DNA of 64,000 nt from Herbiconiux solani NBRC 106740. Lineage in GTDB: Bacteria > Actinomycetota > Actinomycetes > Actinomycetales > Microbacteriaceae. Positions within the stretch are counted from its first letter, which is position 1; every line of letters starts with the position of its first letter. Below the pieces are notes generated by a model. That model ran no database searches. It had not been told where the DNA came from and was given only the letters and a program-made list of their open reading frames with translations. The DNA lies in NCBI RefSeq assembly GCF_001571005.1, contig NZ_BCST01000004.1, positions 248,001-312,000 on the forward strand, read 5' to 3'. Below are positions 44,149 to 54,119 of this stretch, one piece after another. The position numbers and the translations under genes were made by a program.

Positions 44149-45552
44149 ATGCTGATCATCCGCGACGCCTTCCGCACCGTGATCGACGCCGGAACCGAGT
44201 TGGGCGAGGGCACGCCCACCGGCCCGCGCGACCTCCGGCTCACCGACGTCGTCCTGCCCGACGGCGACGCCGCCACCGACAGCGCCGGCCGCCGAGACGC
44301 CGTCCGACGCGACGCCGCCGACGACGAACGAACCGACGACGAGCAAAGCGACGACGCCCCCACCACCCTCGACGCCTCCGGCTGCATCGTCACCCCCGGC
44401 CTCGTCAACGCCCACCACCACCTCCTGCAGAGCGCCTTCCGCACCCTCCCCGGTACCCGTGGCGTCGCGATGCACGAATGGCTCCCGCGCATGGCCGCCG
44501 AATATGCCGCGATCGGCATCGACCCCGAACTCGCCCGCGCCTCCGCCCTGGTCGGGGTCGCCGAGGGCCTGCTCGACGGTGTCACGACCGTCGCCGACCA
44601 CCACCTGACCTGGCCCGCCGGAAGCGACGATGTCGGCATCGCCCGCGCGACCGCGGCCGCCGCCCGTGAGCTCGGAGGGCGGCTCGCCTTCGTGCGCGGC
44701 TCGGCCCGCGACGACCCCGAGCAGGCCGCCGCCTCGGCCGACGCGATCGCCGACGCGCTGGTTCCGGATGGTCCGAACGGCATCACCGCCGACGGCCTCC
44801 TCCAGCTCGCGGTCGGCCCCGCCGGCGTGCACAGCGACTCGGCCGAGACCTTCCGGCTGCTCGGCGAGGTGGCGTCCCGCCGCGGACTCCGCCGCCGCAC
44901 CCAGGCCAACGAGCAGGTCGACGTCGCGATCGCCCTCGAGAAGTACGGCCGCCGCCCGATCGAGCTGCTCGACGAGTGGGGCTGGCTCGCCGACGACGTC
45001 ACGCTCGCCCACCTCTGCGCCGTCACCGACGCCGAAATCGCGCTGCTCGCCGAGCGCGGCGTGACCGCGACCCACGCCCCCGGCTGCGACCTGCCGATGG
45101 GCTGGGGCATCGCGCCGGTCGCCGCGCTGCTCGCCGCCGGCGTGGTGGTCGGCCTCGGCACGAGCGGCGGCGGCAGCAACGACGCCGGTCACCTGCTCGC
45201 GGATGCGCGCCTCGCCATGCAGGTCGCCCCGCTCGTCGGGCCGCCCATCGAGGCCCGCCGCATCCTGTCGATGGCGACCGAAGGGTCGTCCCTCGGCCTC
45301 GGCCGGCCCGAGCTCGGCACGCTTCGGCCCGGGTCCGGGGCCGACCTCTGCGTCTGGGACGTGAGCGGCGTCGCGGATGCGGGGGTCGCCGACCCCGTCG
45401 CCGGCCTGCTCTGGGCGTCGCCGGGCCGGCGCCCGAAGCATGTGGTCGTTGGCGGCCGCGTGGTCGTGCGCGACTACCGCCTGGTCGACCACGACGAGCA
45501 CGCCCTGGCCGCTGACCTCACGACCCTCCTGGCGTCCCGCCGAGCCGCCTGA
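44149..45552 (+). CDS. Amidohydrolase paralogue with degenerate metal site
   Basis: 467 residues, clearly related to the 8-oxoguanine deaminase-like protein on the other side of xdhC. Strand-1 ligands His89-His91 (NAHHHLLQ) and strand-6 His288 (LAHLC) are present. The strand-5 metal His is Gln252 (RTQANEQ against LHTHGSE), although Glu255 remains. The strand-8 catalytic Asp is Ser339 (GLGTSGGGSND against GLGVDGSASNE). A charged insert (RRDAVRRDAADDERTDDEQ) lies near residue 50. It may be a pseudoenzyme, a regulatory partner or a different hydrolase. The frame is intact, so it is not a pseudogene in the simple sense. Confidence 0.85.
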   Translation: MLIIRDAFRTVIDAGTELGEGTPTGPRDLRLTDVVLPDGDAATDSAGRRDAVRRDAADDERTDDEQSDDAPTTLDASGCIVTPGLVNAHHHLLQSAFRTLPGTRGVAMHEWLPRMAAEYAAIGIDPELARASALVGVAEGLLDGVTTVADHHLTWPAGSDDVGIARATAAAARELGGRLAFVRGSARDDPEQAAASADAIADALVPDGPNGITADGLLQLAVGPAGVHSDSAETFRLLGEVASRRGLRRRTQANEQVDVAIALEKYGRRPIELLDEWGWLADDVTLAHLCAVTDAEIALLAERGVTATHAPGCDLPMGWGIAPVAALLAAGVVVGLGTSGGGSNDAGHLLADARLAMQVAPLVGPPIEARRILSMATEGSSLGLGRPELGTLRPGSGADLCVWDVSGVADAGVADPVAGLLWASPGRRPKHVVVGGRVVVRDYRLVDHDEHALAADLTTLLASRRAA

Positions 45553-45602
45553 CCCGCTGACCGGCTGACGCAACCCGCTGTCCGCGGCCCGCTGTCCGCG
45601 AC

Positions 45603-45651
45603 CCGTCACTCGTTGTCGCCATCCGAGCGATCGAGCGACAACAACTGACGG
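45603..45651. repeat. Intergenic inverted repeat between convergent genes
   Basis: Arms 45603-45619 and 45635-45651 are 17 nt and pair at 15 positions around a 15-nt spacer. It lies between the convergent amidohydrolase and ferredoxin-reductase genes and probably acts as a two-way terminator. An AGAGCTC-type short repeat follows at about 45680-45710. Confidence 0.65.
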
Positions 45652-45697
45652 CTCGAGGACAGTCAGGGGCCGCCAGGAAGAGCTCAGAGCCCAGAGC

Positions 45698-46693
45698 TCA
45701 GAGCTCGAGCACCAACCGCGGGCACGCCGCGCGGGACACGCAGATCATCATGACCTCGTTCGACTCCTGCTCGGCCGGGGTCAGCACCGAGTCGCGGTGA
45801 TCCACCTCGCCCGAGACGACCGGGGTCTCGCAGGTTCCGCAGGTGCCCTCGCGGCACGACGAGAGCACGAGCACACCCGCCTCCTCGACCACGTCGAGGA
45901 TCGTCCTGTCCGGCGGCACCTCGAGGGTCATCCCCGAGAGCTCGAGCTCGACCTCGAACGACTCGTGCCGCACCGGCTCGGTCGCCTCGCGCGCCTCGAA
46001 GCGCTCCAGGTGCAGAGCGGATGCGGGCCAGCCCGCCGAGACCGCGACCGCTTCGAGCTCGGCCAGCATCCGCGCCGGCCCGCAGCAGTACACGAAGCCC
46101 GGCGCCGCCGAATCCGGCACCCCCGCCAGCTCCCGCCCGAACGCCCCCAGATCCAGCCGCCGCCCCGCATCCGCCGCGTACACCGACACCGCGTCGCCGT
46201 ACCGCTCGACCAGCTCGTCGACGAACGGCATCCGCTCGAGCGACCGCCCGGCGTAGTGCAGCACGAACTCGGCGCCGGCCCGCGAGACCGCGTCGAGCAT
46301 CGGCAGCAGCGGCGTGATCCCGATCCCTCCGGCCACGAACTCGTACCGCGCACCGGCGACCGGCGGCACCAGGGCGAAGTGGTTGAGCGGCCCGCGGGCG
46401 GTGAGCACCGTGCCCGCCGCCGCGTGGGCGTGCAGGTGCTCCGACCCGCCCCGGCCGTCGGGCTCCCGCAGCACCGCGATGCGGTAGTGCTCGCGGTCGG
46501 CCGGGTCGCCGCAGAGCGAGTACTGCCGCTCGACGCCGGGCTGCACGCGCACGTCGAGGTGCGCTCCCGGCAGCCACTCCGGCAGCGGCCCCGCCGAGGG
46601 GTCGGCGGCCCGCAGCGTCAGCATCAGCACGTCGACCGCGACCGATCGCGCCTCGGTGACGACGAGTTCGAACTCGGGAAGAGCTCCGCTCAC
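45698..46693 (-). CDS. PDR/VanB-type ferredoxin reductase with C-terminal 2Fe-2S domain
   Basis: 331 residues. Domains in order are flavin binding (ERQYSLCGDPADREHY), NAD(P)H binding (FVAGGIGITPLLPMLDA ... YCCGPARM) and a plant-type ferredoxin domain whose cluster cysteines are in SSCREGTCGTC plus a later MMICVSRA. Such reductases pass electrons from NAD(P)H to a Rieske oxygenase. No oxygenase gene is visible in the window, so its partner is elsewhere or it serves the FAD oxidase operon opposite. Its ATG overlaps the XRE-cupin stop (ATGA), so both are one transcript. Confidence 0.9.
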   Translation of the reverse strand: MSGALPEFELVVTEARSVAVDVLMLTLRAADPSAGPLPEWLPGAHLDVRVQPGVERQYSLCGDPADREHYRIAVLREPDGRGGSEHLHAHAAAGTVLTARGPLNHFALVPPVAGARYEFVAGGIGITPLLPMLDAVSRAGAEFVLHYAGRSLERMPFVDELVERYGDAVSVYAADAGRRLDLGAFGRELAGVPDSAAPGFVYCCGPARMLAELEAVAVSAGWPASALHLERFEAREATEPVRHESFEVELELSGMTLEVPPDRTILDVVEEAGVLVLSSCREGTCGTCETPVVSGEVDHRDSVLTPAEQESNEVMMICVSRAACPRLVLEL

Positions 46694-47247
46694 GATCCCG
46701 CCCTCCGCTCTTTGACGATGAACAGGTGGTACTCGCCGCCGGCCGGGGTGTGCCAGCGGTGCAGCGTGCCCCCGGCGTAGTGGATGGAGTCGCCCGGCTC
46801 GAGCGCGTAACTGCCCTCGTCGGCCAGGTCGACGAGCACGCTGCCGTCGACCACGTGCAGGAACTCGTCCTCGTCGTGCCGGTAGAACTCGCCCGGGGTG
46901 CGGTTCGACCCGCGGAACTCCATCGGGATGAACGTCACGTCGCCGTGCACCAGGATGCGCGCCTCCCCTCCGCCGAACGGCCCCTGCGGCCCCTCGCGGC
47001 GGCGCACGAGCGAGACCCGGTCGCCCGTGCCGCTCGGCACGAGGTCGTCGGTCGCCGCGGCGATGAGCTCGATCTGGCTCGAGCCGAGTGCCCGGGCGAT
47101 GCGCTCGAGCGAGACCATGCTCGGGCGGGCCTGGCCGCGTTCGAGCTGGCTGAGGAACGGATGCGACAGCTCCGCGAGCCGCGCCAGCTCGACGAGCGTC
47201 AGCCCGCGGGCCTGACGGACCGAGCGGATGCGCGCACCCAGGCGCAC
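46690..47247 (-). CDS. XRE-family regulator with C-terminal cupin domain
   Basis: About 185 residues. The N-terminal HTH (RLGARIRSVRQARGLTLVEL ... HPFLSQLERGQARPS) is followed by a cupin sensor domain (FYRHDEDEFLHVVDGSVLVD ... GDSIHYAGGTLHRWHTP). Such proteins often repress catabolic operons and respond to the pathway substrate. The start is uncertain: GTG at 47247 is the first acceptable codon, but an ATC at 47283 with AAAGGA upstream is also in frame. It is divergent from the cytosine-deaminase-like operon and is its likely regulator. Confidence 0.85.
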   Translation of the reverse strand: MRLGARIRSVRQARGLTLVELARLAELSHPFLSQLERGQARPSMVSLERIARALGSSQIELIAAATDDLVPSGTGDRVSLVRRREGPQGPFGGGEARILVHGDVTFIPMEFRGSNRTPGEFYRHDEDEFLHVVDGSVLVDLADEGSYALEPGDSIHYAGGTLHRWHTPAGGEYHLFIVKERRAGS

Positions 47248-47430
47248 GGTCTGCTCGTCGAGGGCGACGCTTCCGGAGGTGATGGGGGATCCTTTCGCTG
47301 CGCAGCCGATCGAGGGATCGGCGGCGGGTCTAGGAGACAGTAACCACGAAACCCGGCCGCGGCGAAATCGCCCACGGCGGCAATTTACATTCGGAAATGC
47401 TCGCGTTACGTGACCGAAACGAGGCGTCCG

Positions 47431-47436
47431 TAGCGT
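47431..47436 (+). promoter_or_regulatory. Candidate -10 element for catabolic operon
   Basis: TAGCGT lies 5 nt before the ATG at 47442, with no ribosome-binding site. The region between this and the XRE gene is relatively AT-rich (CAATTTACATTCGGAAATG), unlike its surroundings, and probably holds the operator. Confidence 0.5.
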
Positions 47437-47441
47437 GGCCC

Positions 47442-48887
47442 ATGTTGAAGCCATCAACATCCGAGCCCGCTGTCGCGAGCCGGTTCGACGACCGAGAACA
47501 GAAGCGGGAGATCGCCCCGGTGCATGCTCTCCCCCAGACTCTCACCCGCCTCGTGAACGCCACGCTGGCGACCGGAGAGAAGGTGGATGTCGAACTCTCC
47601 GGCGACACCGTCATCGCGGTGACCCCGGCGGGGACGCGGCCCGCCACCGCCGCGACCGCCCCCGACCCCGACCCCGAGACCACCCTCGACCTCGACGGCT
47701 TCCTCCTGCTCACCGCCCCCGCCGAACCGCACGCGCACCTGGACAAGGCCCTCTCCTGGGACCTGATCGACCCGCCGATGGGCGACCTGGTGCTCGCGAT
47801 CGAGTCGTGGAAGCGCTTCTCCGCCACCCAGACCGTCGAGAGCATCGCCGACCGCGCGAGGCGGCAGGCCCTGCTCATGCTGCAGAACGGCACGACCGCC
47901 ATCCGCTGCCACGTCGACGTGCTGCACGGCGACGACCCGATGCGCGGGGTGCGGGCACTGGTGCAGGTGCGCGACGAACTCCGTGGTCTCGTCGACCTCC
48001 AGCTCGTCGCCCTCGCCGGGCCCAGCGTGCCCGACGCCCACGTGCACGAGGCGATCAAGCTCGGCGTCGACCTCGTCGGCGGCGCTCCGCATCTGGCCGA
48101 CGACCCCGACGCCGACCTGCGCCGCCTGCTCGCGGTCGCGAGCATCCACGGCACCGGCGCCGACCTGCACACCGACGAGAGCCTGGCCGGCGCGATCACC
48201 CTCGGCACCCTCGCCGAGGAGGTGCGCGACTGGCCGGCCGACCGGCCCGTGACCGCGGGTCACTGCGTACGCCTCGGCACCCTCGAGCCCGGCGACCTCG
48301 ACCCGCTCGTCGACGCCGTCGTGGCCAGCCGCATCGGGATCGTCGCCCTCCCGATCACGAACCTCTACCTGCAGGGCTGGGAGCATCCGGTCTCCACGCC
48401 CCGCGGCCTCACCGCGGTGCGAGCGCTCCTGGATGCGGGGGTCCGGCTGGGTGCGGGCGCCGACAACGTGCGCGACCCGTTCAACCCGGTCGGCCGGAGC
48501 GACGCGCTCGAGACCGCCTCCCTCCTGGTGACCGCCGGGCACCTCACGCTCGACGAGGCGTATCGCGCGGTCAGCGACGGCGCACGGGACGTGATGGGGC
48601 TGCCGGATGCCGGCGTCGTCGTCGGGGCGCAGGCCGAACTGCTCGCCGTGCGCGGTGTCAGCCTCTCGGACGTCGTCGCGAACGCCTCCGCCGACCGGTA
48701 CGTCATCCACGCCGGACGCCTCGTAGCCCAGAGCGAGGTGCACAGCCGCATCGCCGCGCCGGCAGCCGCGGCCCCCGCCGCCGCCCGCGCAGCCGGCGCT
48801 ACCTCCGCCGCCGCAGCGACCCCCGCCAACCCCGAATCCACCCAGCCGACGACCACGCCCACCCAGCCCATTCTCGAAACGAGGTGA
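47442..48887 (+). CDS. Cytosine-deaminase-like amidohydrolase
   Basis: 481 residues. It belongs to the cytosine deaminase/CodA group of amidohydrolases: EPHAHLDKALSW (strand-1 ligands), ADLHTDE (strand 5), TAGHCVRL (strand 6) and GADNVRDPFNPVG (strand 8 Asp). Known members deaminate cytosine, isocytosine or creatinine, or dechlorinate triazines. The exact substrate cannot be read from sequence. The C-terminal ~50 residues are an Ala/Pro/Thr-rich tail. It is the first gene of an operon with an ABC importer, SDR, FAD oxidase, creatininase and PNPOx-like genes. Confidence 0.85.
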   Translation: MLKPSTSEPAVASRFDDREQKREIAPVHALPQTLTRLVNATLATGEKVDVELSGDTVIAVTPAGTRPATAATAPDPDPETTLDLDGFLLLTAPAEPHAHLDKALSWDLIDPPMGDLVLAIESWKRFSATQTVESIADRARRQALLMLQNGTTAIRCHVDVLHGDDPMRGVRALVQVRDELRGLVDLQLVALAGPSVPDAHVHEAIKLGVDLVGGAPHLADDPDADLRRLLAVASIHGTGADLHTDESLAGAITLGTLAEEVRDWPADRPVTAGHCVRLGTLEPGDLDPLVDAVVASRIGIVALPITNLYLQGWEHPVSTPRGLTAVRALLDAGVRLGAGADNVRDPFNPVGRSDALETASLLVTAGHLTLDEAYRAVSDGARDVMGLPDAGVVVGAQAELLAVRGVSLSDVVANASADRYVIHAGRLVAQSEVHSRIAAPAAAAPAAARAAGATSAAAATPANPESTQPTTTPTQPILETR

Positions 48888-48895
48888 GAAGCCCC

Positions 48896-49668
<773 letters not shown>

Positions 49669-49669
<1 letters not shown>

Positions 49670-50520
49670 TGACGACCACCCCTCCGGCCCCGCCGAAGAA
49701 CCGCACGCTGATGCGGCCGGCCACCGTCAAGAAGAGCCGCCGCGCCTCGACCACCTGGATCCCGCCGGTGCTCGTCGCCCTCGGCATCGTCGCGATCTGG
49801 TACGTCGTCAGCTACGTCGTGCTGGATGAGAAGCGCCGGTTCCTGCTGCCCCCTCCGCACGAGGTCTTCACCAAGGCCTTCTTCGACCCGACCGTGTTCG
49901 GCGACATCATGGTTGCCCTCGGCCGCACCGCGATCGTGGCGCTGGTCGGGCTCGCGATCGCGATCATCATCGGCGTCGCCTGGGCCGTCGCGATGAGCCA
50001 GGCGCGCTGGATCGAGCGTTCGACCTTCCCGTACGCCGTCATCCTCCAGTGCATCCCGATCCTCGCGCTCGTGCCGCTGATCGGCTTCTGGTTCGGCTTC
50101 GACTACCCGGCCCGCATCATCGTCTGCGTGATGATCGCGCTCTTCCCGATGGTCTCGAACACCCTCTTCGGCCTGCAATCGGTCGACAAGGGGCAGCGCG
50201 AGCTGTTCCAGCTGCAGAAGGCCTCGCGCTGGACCGTGCTGACCAAGCTCGAGTTCCCGGCCGCCCTCCCGGCGATCTTCGCGGGCATGCGGATCTCCGC
50301 GGGGCTCGCGGTGGTCGGCGCGATCGTCGGCGACTACTTCTTCCGTCGCGGCGAGCCGGGCCTGGGGTCGCTGATCTCGAACTACCAGTCCCGCGTGCAG
50401 TCGGCCGAGCTGTTCGCCGCGATCATCACCGCGTCGCTGTTCGGAGTCGTGATCTTCATCCTGTTCGGCTGGCTCGGCAAGCGCGTCGTCGGCAAGTGGT
50501 ACGACTTCTCGGCCAACTAG
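49669..50520 (+). CDS. ABC importer permease, NitT/TauT type
   Basis: 283 residues with about six transmembrane helices. It contains the coupling-loop text KASRWTVLTKLEFPAALPAI, which contacts the ATPase (EAA motif), and AGLAVVGAIVGDYFFRRGEP. It carries the solute through the membrane for the system encoded here. The start overlaps the ATP-binding gene by one base. Confidence 0.95.
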
Positions 50521-50588
50521 CACCCACTCCCAGCTGCACCACCCGCACCATGCACCATCCGTCCTGTTCCACAGCCCAAGGAGATGTC

Positions 50589-51785
50589 ATGCGCAGCACC
50601 CGAACCCGAACCCGAACCCGAACCCGAACCAGGCTCATCCTCGCCGTGGGCCTCGCCGCGACCACCGCGGCGGCGCTCTCGGCCTGCTCGAGCGGAGCAT
50701 CCGCCGGCGACGCACCCCCCGCATCCGATGTCGCGATCGGCGCCACCGACCTCTCGGGCGTCTGCCCCGCGAACGTCGTGATCCAGACCGACTGGAACCC
50801 CGAGTCCGAGCACGGGCACCTCTACCAGCTGCTCGGCCCCGACCCCGTGATCGACTCCCAGAACAAGTCCGTCTCCGGGCCGCTCTACGCGTCCGGCGAG
50901 TACACGGGCGTGAACGTCGAGATCCGCTCGGGTGGGCCGGCGATCGGCTTCCAGACCGTGACCAGCCAGATGTACACCGACCCCGACATCATGCTCGGGT
51001 ACGTCACGACCGACGAGGCCATCCAGCTCTCGGCCGACATGCCCACCACCGCGGTGTTCGCACCCCTGGACAAGAGCCCGCTGATGGTGATGTGGGATCC
51101 GGAGACCTACTCCAGCGCCAAGACCATCCAGGACGTCGTCGGAGCCGGTGCGGTCGTGCGCTACTTCGGCGGCTCGGCGTACATGGAGTACCTCACCTCG
51201 GCCGGCATCATCCCGCCGGCCCAGGCCGACGGCAGCTACGACGGCACGCCCGCGAGCTTCATCGCCTCGGGCGGCAAGGACGCGCAGCAGGGCTTCGCCT
51301 CGGCCGAGCCCTACATCTACGCCAACGAGGTCGCCGACTGGATGAAGCCGGTCGACTACGAGCTCATCCACGACACCGGGTACGAGCCCTACCAGTCGGC
51401 GATGGCGGTGCGCACCGGCGACCTCGCCGCCGACAGCGACTGCCTGAAGGCCCTCGTGCCCGTGCTGCAGCAGGCCGAGGTCGACTACTTCGCCGACCCC
51501 GCGCCGGTCAACACCCTGGTGCTCGACCTGGTCGACAAGTTCGACACCGGCTGGGTCTACTCGCAGGGCGTCGCCGACTACTCGGTGAAGACGATGATCG
51601 ACGAGGGGATCGTCGGCAACGGTCCGAACTCCACCCTGGGTGACTTCGACGACGACCGGCTGTCGAGCTTCTTCGACACCGTCGTGCCGATCTTCGACGG
51701 CCTCGGCACCCCGCCCGCCGACGGCCTCGCCGTGTCGGACATCTACACGAACGAGTTCATCGACAGCTCCATCGGGCTGAAGTAA
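50589..51785 (+). CDS. ABC importer substrate-binding lipoprotein (NMT1/Thi5-like)
   Basis: 398 residues. The signal peptide has an unusual n-region of repeated Arg-Thr pairs (residues 4-13) encoded by CGAACC repeats, and the lipobox is LSAC with Cys31. The mature protein is a periplasmic-binding-type fold related to the NMT1/Thi5 group that binds pyrimidine, riboflavin or sulfonate ligands. It delivers the ligand to the coupled permease. The gene lies 68 nt after the permease, in the same direction. Confidence 0.88.
   Translation: MRSTRTRTRTRTRTRLILAVGLAATTAAALSACSSGASAGDAPPASDVAIGATDLSGVCPANVVIQTDWNPESEHGHLYQLLGPDPVIDSQNKSVSGPLYASGEYTGVNVEIRSGGPAIGFQTVTSQMYTDPDIMLGYVTTDEAIQLSADMPTTAVFAPLDKSPLMVMWDPETYSSAKTIQDVVGAGAVVRYFGGSAYMEYLTSAGIIPPAQADGSYDGTPASFIASGGKDAQQGFASAEPYIYANEVADWMKPVDYELIHDTGYEPYQSAMAVRTGDLAADSDCLKALVPVLQQAEVDYFADPAPVNTLVLDLVDKFDTGWVYSQGVADYSVKTMIDEGIVGNGPNSTLGDFDDDRLSSFFDTVVPIFDGLGTPPADGLAVSDIYTNEFIDSSIGLK
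50601..50630 (+). repeat. CGAACC microsatellite in signal peptide
   Basis: Five perfect CGAACC units encode Arg-Thr repeats in the n-region of the lipoprotein. Changes in unit number would keep the reading frame and change the positive charge of the signal peptide. Confidence 0.95.
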
Positions 51786-51821
51786 CCCTCTCCCCCACCC
51801 GCACCGATCGAGGCCCCTCCC

Positions 51822-52592
51822 ATGACGCTCCCCACCGTGACCGACCGCCCCACGATCTCCCGGCTCGTCGGCAAGCGCATCGTCGTCACGGGGGGAGCGC
51901 GTGGGATCGGGGCCGAGATCGCGCGGCGCTTCGCCTCGGAGGGCGCCGAGGTCGCCGTCCTCGACCTGCTCGCCGAGCAGGGCTCCGCCCTCGCCGGCGA
52001 ACTCGGCTGCCACTTCGTGCCCGTCGACCTCACCGACACGGCGGGCACCACGGATGCGCTGGGTCGCGCGATCGAGACCCTCGGCGGCATCGACGTGCTC
52101 GTCAACAACGCCGGCATCCTCCGGTTCTCGCCCCTCCTCGAGATCACGGTCGACGAGTGGGAGCGGATGTTCGCGATCAACACCACCGCGATGCTCGTCA
52201 CCACCCAGCTCGCCGCCCGCTCGATGATCGCCGCCGGCACCGGCGGCACGATCATCAACCTCGCGAGCATGGCCGGGAAGACCGGCGGAGCGGGCCAGGG
52301 GCATTACGCCGCCTCCAAGGCCGCCGTCATCGCCCTGACCCGGGTGACCGCGCTGGAACTCGGCGCATCCGGGATCACGGCCAACTGCATCTGCCCGGGC
52401 TACGTGCTCACCGAGATGGGGGCCGCCACCCGCACCGAGGCCGATGTCGCCGAGTGGTCGAGCTACTCGCCGCTCGGCCGGCTCGCCGAACCCGCCGACG
52501 TGGCGGGGGTGGCCGCGTTCCTCGCCTCGGCGGATGCGGCGTACCTCACCGGGCAGGCCCTCAACGTCACCGGCGGCATGATCATGCACTGA
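51822..52592 (+). CDS. Short-chain dehydrogenase/reductase
   Basis: 256 residues, classical SDR. NAD(P)-binding TGGARGIG at 23-30, NNAG at 95-98, and catalytic Ser149, Tyr162 and Lys166. The Asp in VLDLL after strand 2 favours NAD over NADP. It oxidises or reduces a hydroxyl/carbonyl group on the pathway intermediate; the substrate is unknown. It follows the importer genes by 36 nt, so it is probably co-transcribed. Confidence 0.92.
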   Translation: MTLPTVTDRPTISRLVGKRIVVTGGARGIGAEIARRFASEGAEVAVLDLLAEQGSALAGELGCHFVPVDLTDTAGTTDALGRAIETLGGIDVLVNNAGILRFSPLLEITVDEWERMFAINTTAMLVTTQLAARSMIAAGTGGTIINLASMAGKTGGAGQGHYAASKAAVIALTRVTALELGASGITANCICPGYVLTEMGAATRTEADVAEWSSYSPLGRLAEPADVAGVAAFLASADAAYLTGQALNVTGGMIMH

Positions 52593-52682
52593 GCGGGCCG
52601 CACGCTGACCCCGCTCGCCTCCCTTCTTAACCCGACCCTCTTCCCCGACTCCCCCGATCGACCACGCACCAGAGGAACCACC

Positions 52683-54119
52683 ATGACAGCGTCACCCGAC
52701 CAGATCGCCGCCCTCGCCGAGGAGCTCACCGCCCTGCTGGGCGAGCGGGGCGTCACCACCGAGCTGCGGGGCCGCGAGAAGGCCTCCGTCGACGGCGCGA
52801 AGATGTCGCCCATCCTGTCGGAGCAGCTGCCGCTCGGCCTCGCCGACATCGTGGCCTTCCCCACGAGCGCCGAACAGATCGCCGAGATCGTGGCGGCGGC
52901 TGTGCGCCATGGCGTCTCAGTGACCCCGCGCGGCAAGGGCACGGGCAACTACGGCCAGGCCATCCCGCTCGAGGGCGGCCTCGTGCTCGACATGTCCAAG
53001 GCGCGCGCGGTCGTCGAGGTCGCCGACGGCCGGCTCACCGCCGAGGCCGGCGCCACGATGGTCGCGATCGAGCAGGCGGCCCGCGAGACGGGCCAGCAGA
53101 TCCTGATGTACCCGTCGACCGCGCAGTCCTCGATCGGCGGCTTCCTCTCGGGTGGATCCGGCGGAACCGGGTCGATCAAGCACGGCTCGAACATGAGCGG
53201 CGACTACGTGCTCGCGCTCGACGTCGTCTACGCCGGACCGGAGGCCGCGCTCGTGCACGTCGAGGGCGAGGCCGCGCAGCCCTACGTGCACACCTACGGG
53301 ACCGCCGGCATCATCGCCCGCGCAACGATCGCGCTCGAGCCGATGCAGGAGTGGGTCGGCTTCTACGCCAGCTTCCCCGCGTTCTCGGACGCCACCTCGG
53401 TGCTGCAGCAGATCGGCTGGCTCGAGCCGACGCCCCGGCTGGTCTCGGCCGACCTGCCCACGATCGCCGACGTCCTGCCGGACGACCCGGCGATCCCGAA
53501 GGGGCGCGCCTCGCTGCGCGCCATCCTCGACGCCTCGACCGTCGAGGGCGCCACCGCTCTCGTCGAGGGCGCAGGCGGCCGGGTCGAAGAGGTCCGCGAG
53601 GGGCCGCAGGCGACCGTCAAGATCTCGATGCTGAGCTACAACCACCCGATCGAGTGGTTGCAGAAGTCGTCCGACGAGAGCTACTTCCACGTCGAGGTCT
53701 CGGGTTCGGCCCTGGTCGACCGGCTCGACGAGGTGCACCAGGTCTACCCGGGCGCGATGCTGCACATCGAGGCCCAGCGCGACCACCCGATCGGCATGCT
53801 CGCCGCGCCCTACATCAGCCCCGAGGCGGTCTACGCGGGATACGACCGGCTCACCGCGCTGGGCGTGGGCTTCCACAGCCCGCACCAGTGGTTCGTCGAC
53901 CACCAGGTCGAGCGCACCAAGGCTCTCGCGGCAGAGACCGACCCGGAGGGGCTGCTCAACCCGGGCAAGCTGCCGACGGGCGAGACGGTGCCGACGGGGA
54001 CGAAATGGGCCGGGGCGAGCCGGGCCGGTGCCGCGGCGGATGAGGCGGTCGGCGAGGCGGCCCACGCTGCGGCCGACACGGCGGCCGGTGCTGCGGCCGA
54101 CGAGGCGGTGCGCGCGTGA
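52683..54119 (+). CDS. FAD-binding oxidoreductase, VAO/GlcD type
   Basis: 478 residues. The N-terminal PCMH-type FAD domain has TPRGKGTGNYGQAIPLEGGL and STAQSSIGGFLSGGSGGTGS, which bind the pyrophosphate. The family includes glycolate oxidase, lactate dehydrogenases and alditol oxidases, so it oxidises a C-H next to OH or N. The C-terminal ~45 residues are an Ala/Asp/Glu repeat tail (AADEAVGEAAH type). Its stop overlaps the creatininase GTG (GTGA at 54116-54119), so they are coupled. Confidence 0.9.
   Translation: MTASPDQIAALAEELTALLGERGVTTELRGREKASVDGAKMSPILSEQLPLGLADIVAFPTSAEQIAEIVAAAVRHGVSVTPRGKGTGNYGQAIPLEGGLVLDMSKARAVVEVADGRLTAEAGATMVAIEQAARETGQQILMYPSTAQSSIGGFLSGGSGGTGSIKHGSNMSGDYVLALDVVYAGPEAALVHVEGEAAQPYVHTYGTAGIIARATIALEPMQEWVGFYASFPAFSDATSVLQQIGWLEPTPRLVSADLPTIADVLPDDPAIPKGRASLRAILDASTVEGATALVEGAGGRVEEVREGPQATVKISMLSYNHPIEWLQKSSDESYFHVEVSGSALVDRLDEVHQVYPGAMLHIEAQRDHPIGMLAAPYISPEAVYAGYDRLTALGVGFHSPHQWFVDHQVERTKALAAETDPEGLLNPGKLPTGETVPTGTKWAGASRAGAAADEAVGEAAHAAADTAAGAAADEAVRA

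Noticed and set aside
42745-45609. 954-residue minus-strand frame running through the amidohydrolase
   Set aside because: Only the part below 44088 encodes XdhC; the rest is antisense to the amidohydrolase gene.
47283-47460. Long N-terminal extension of the XRE regulator
   Set aside because: It would cover the divergent promoter region and has no family similarity. Start uncertainty is recorded with the gene.
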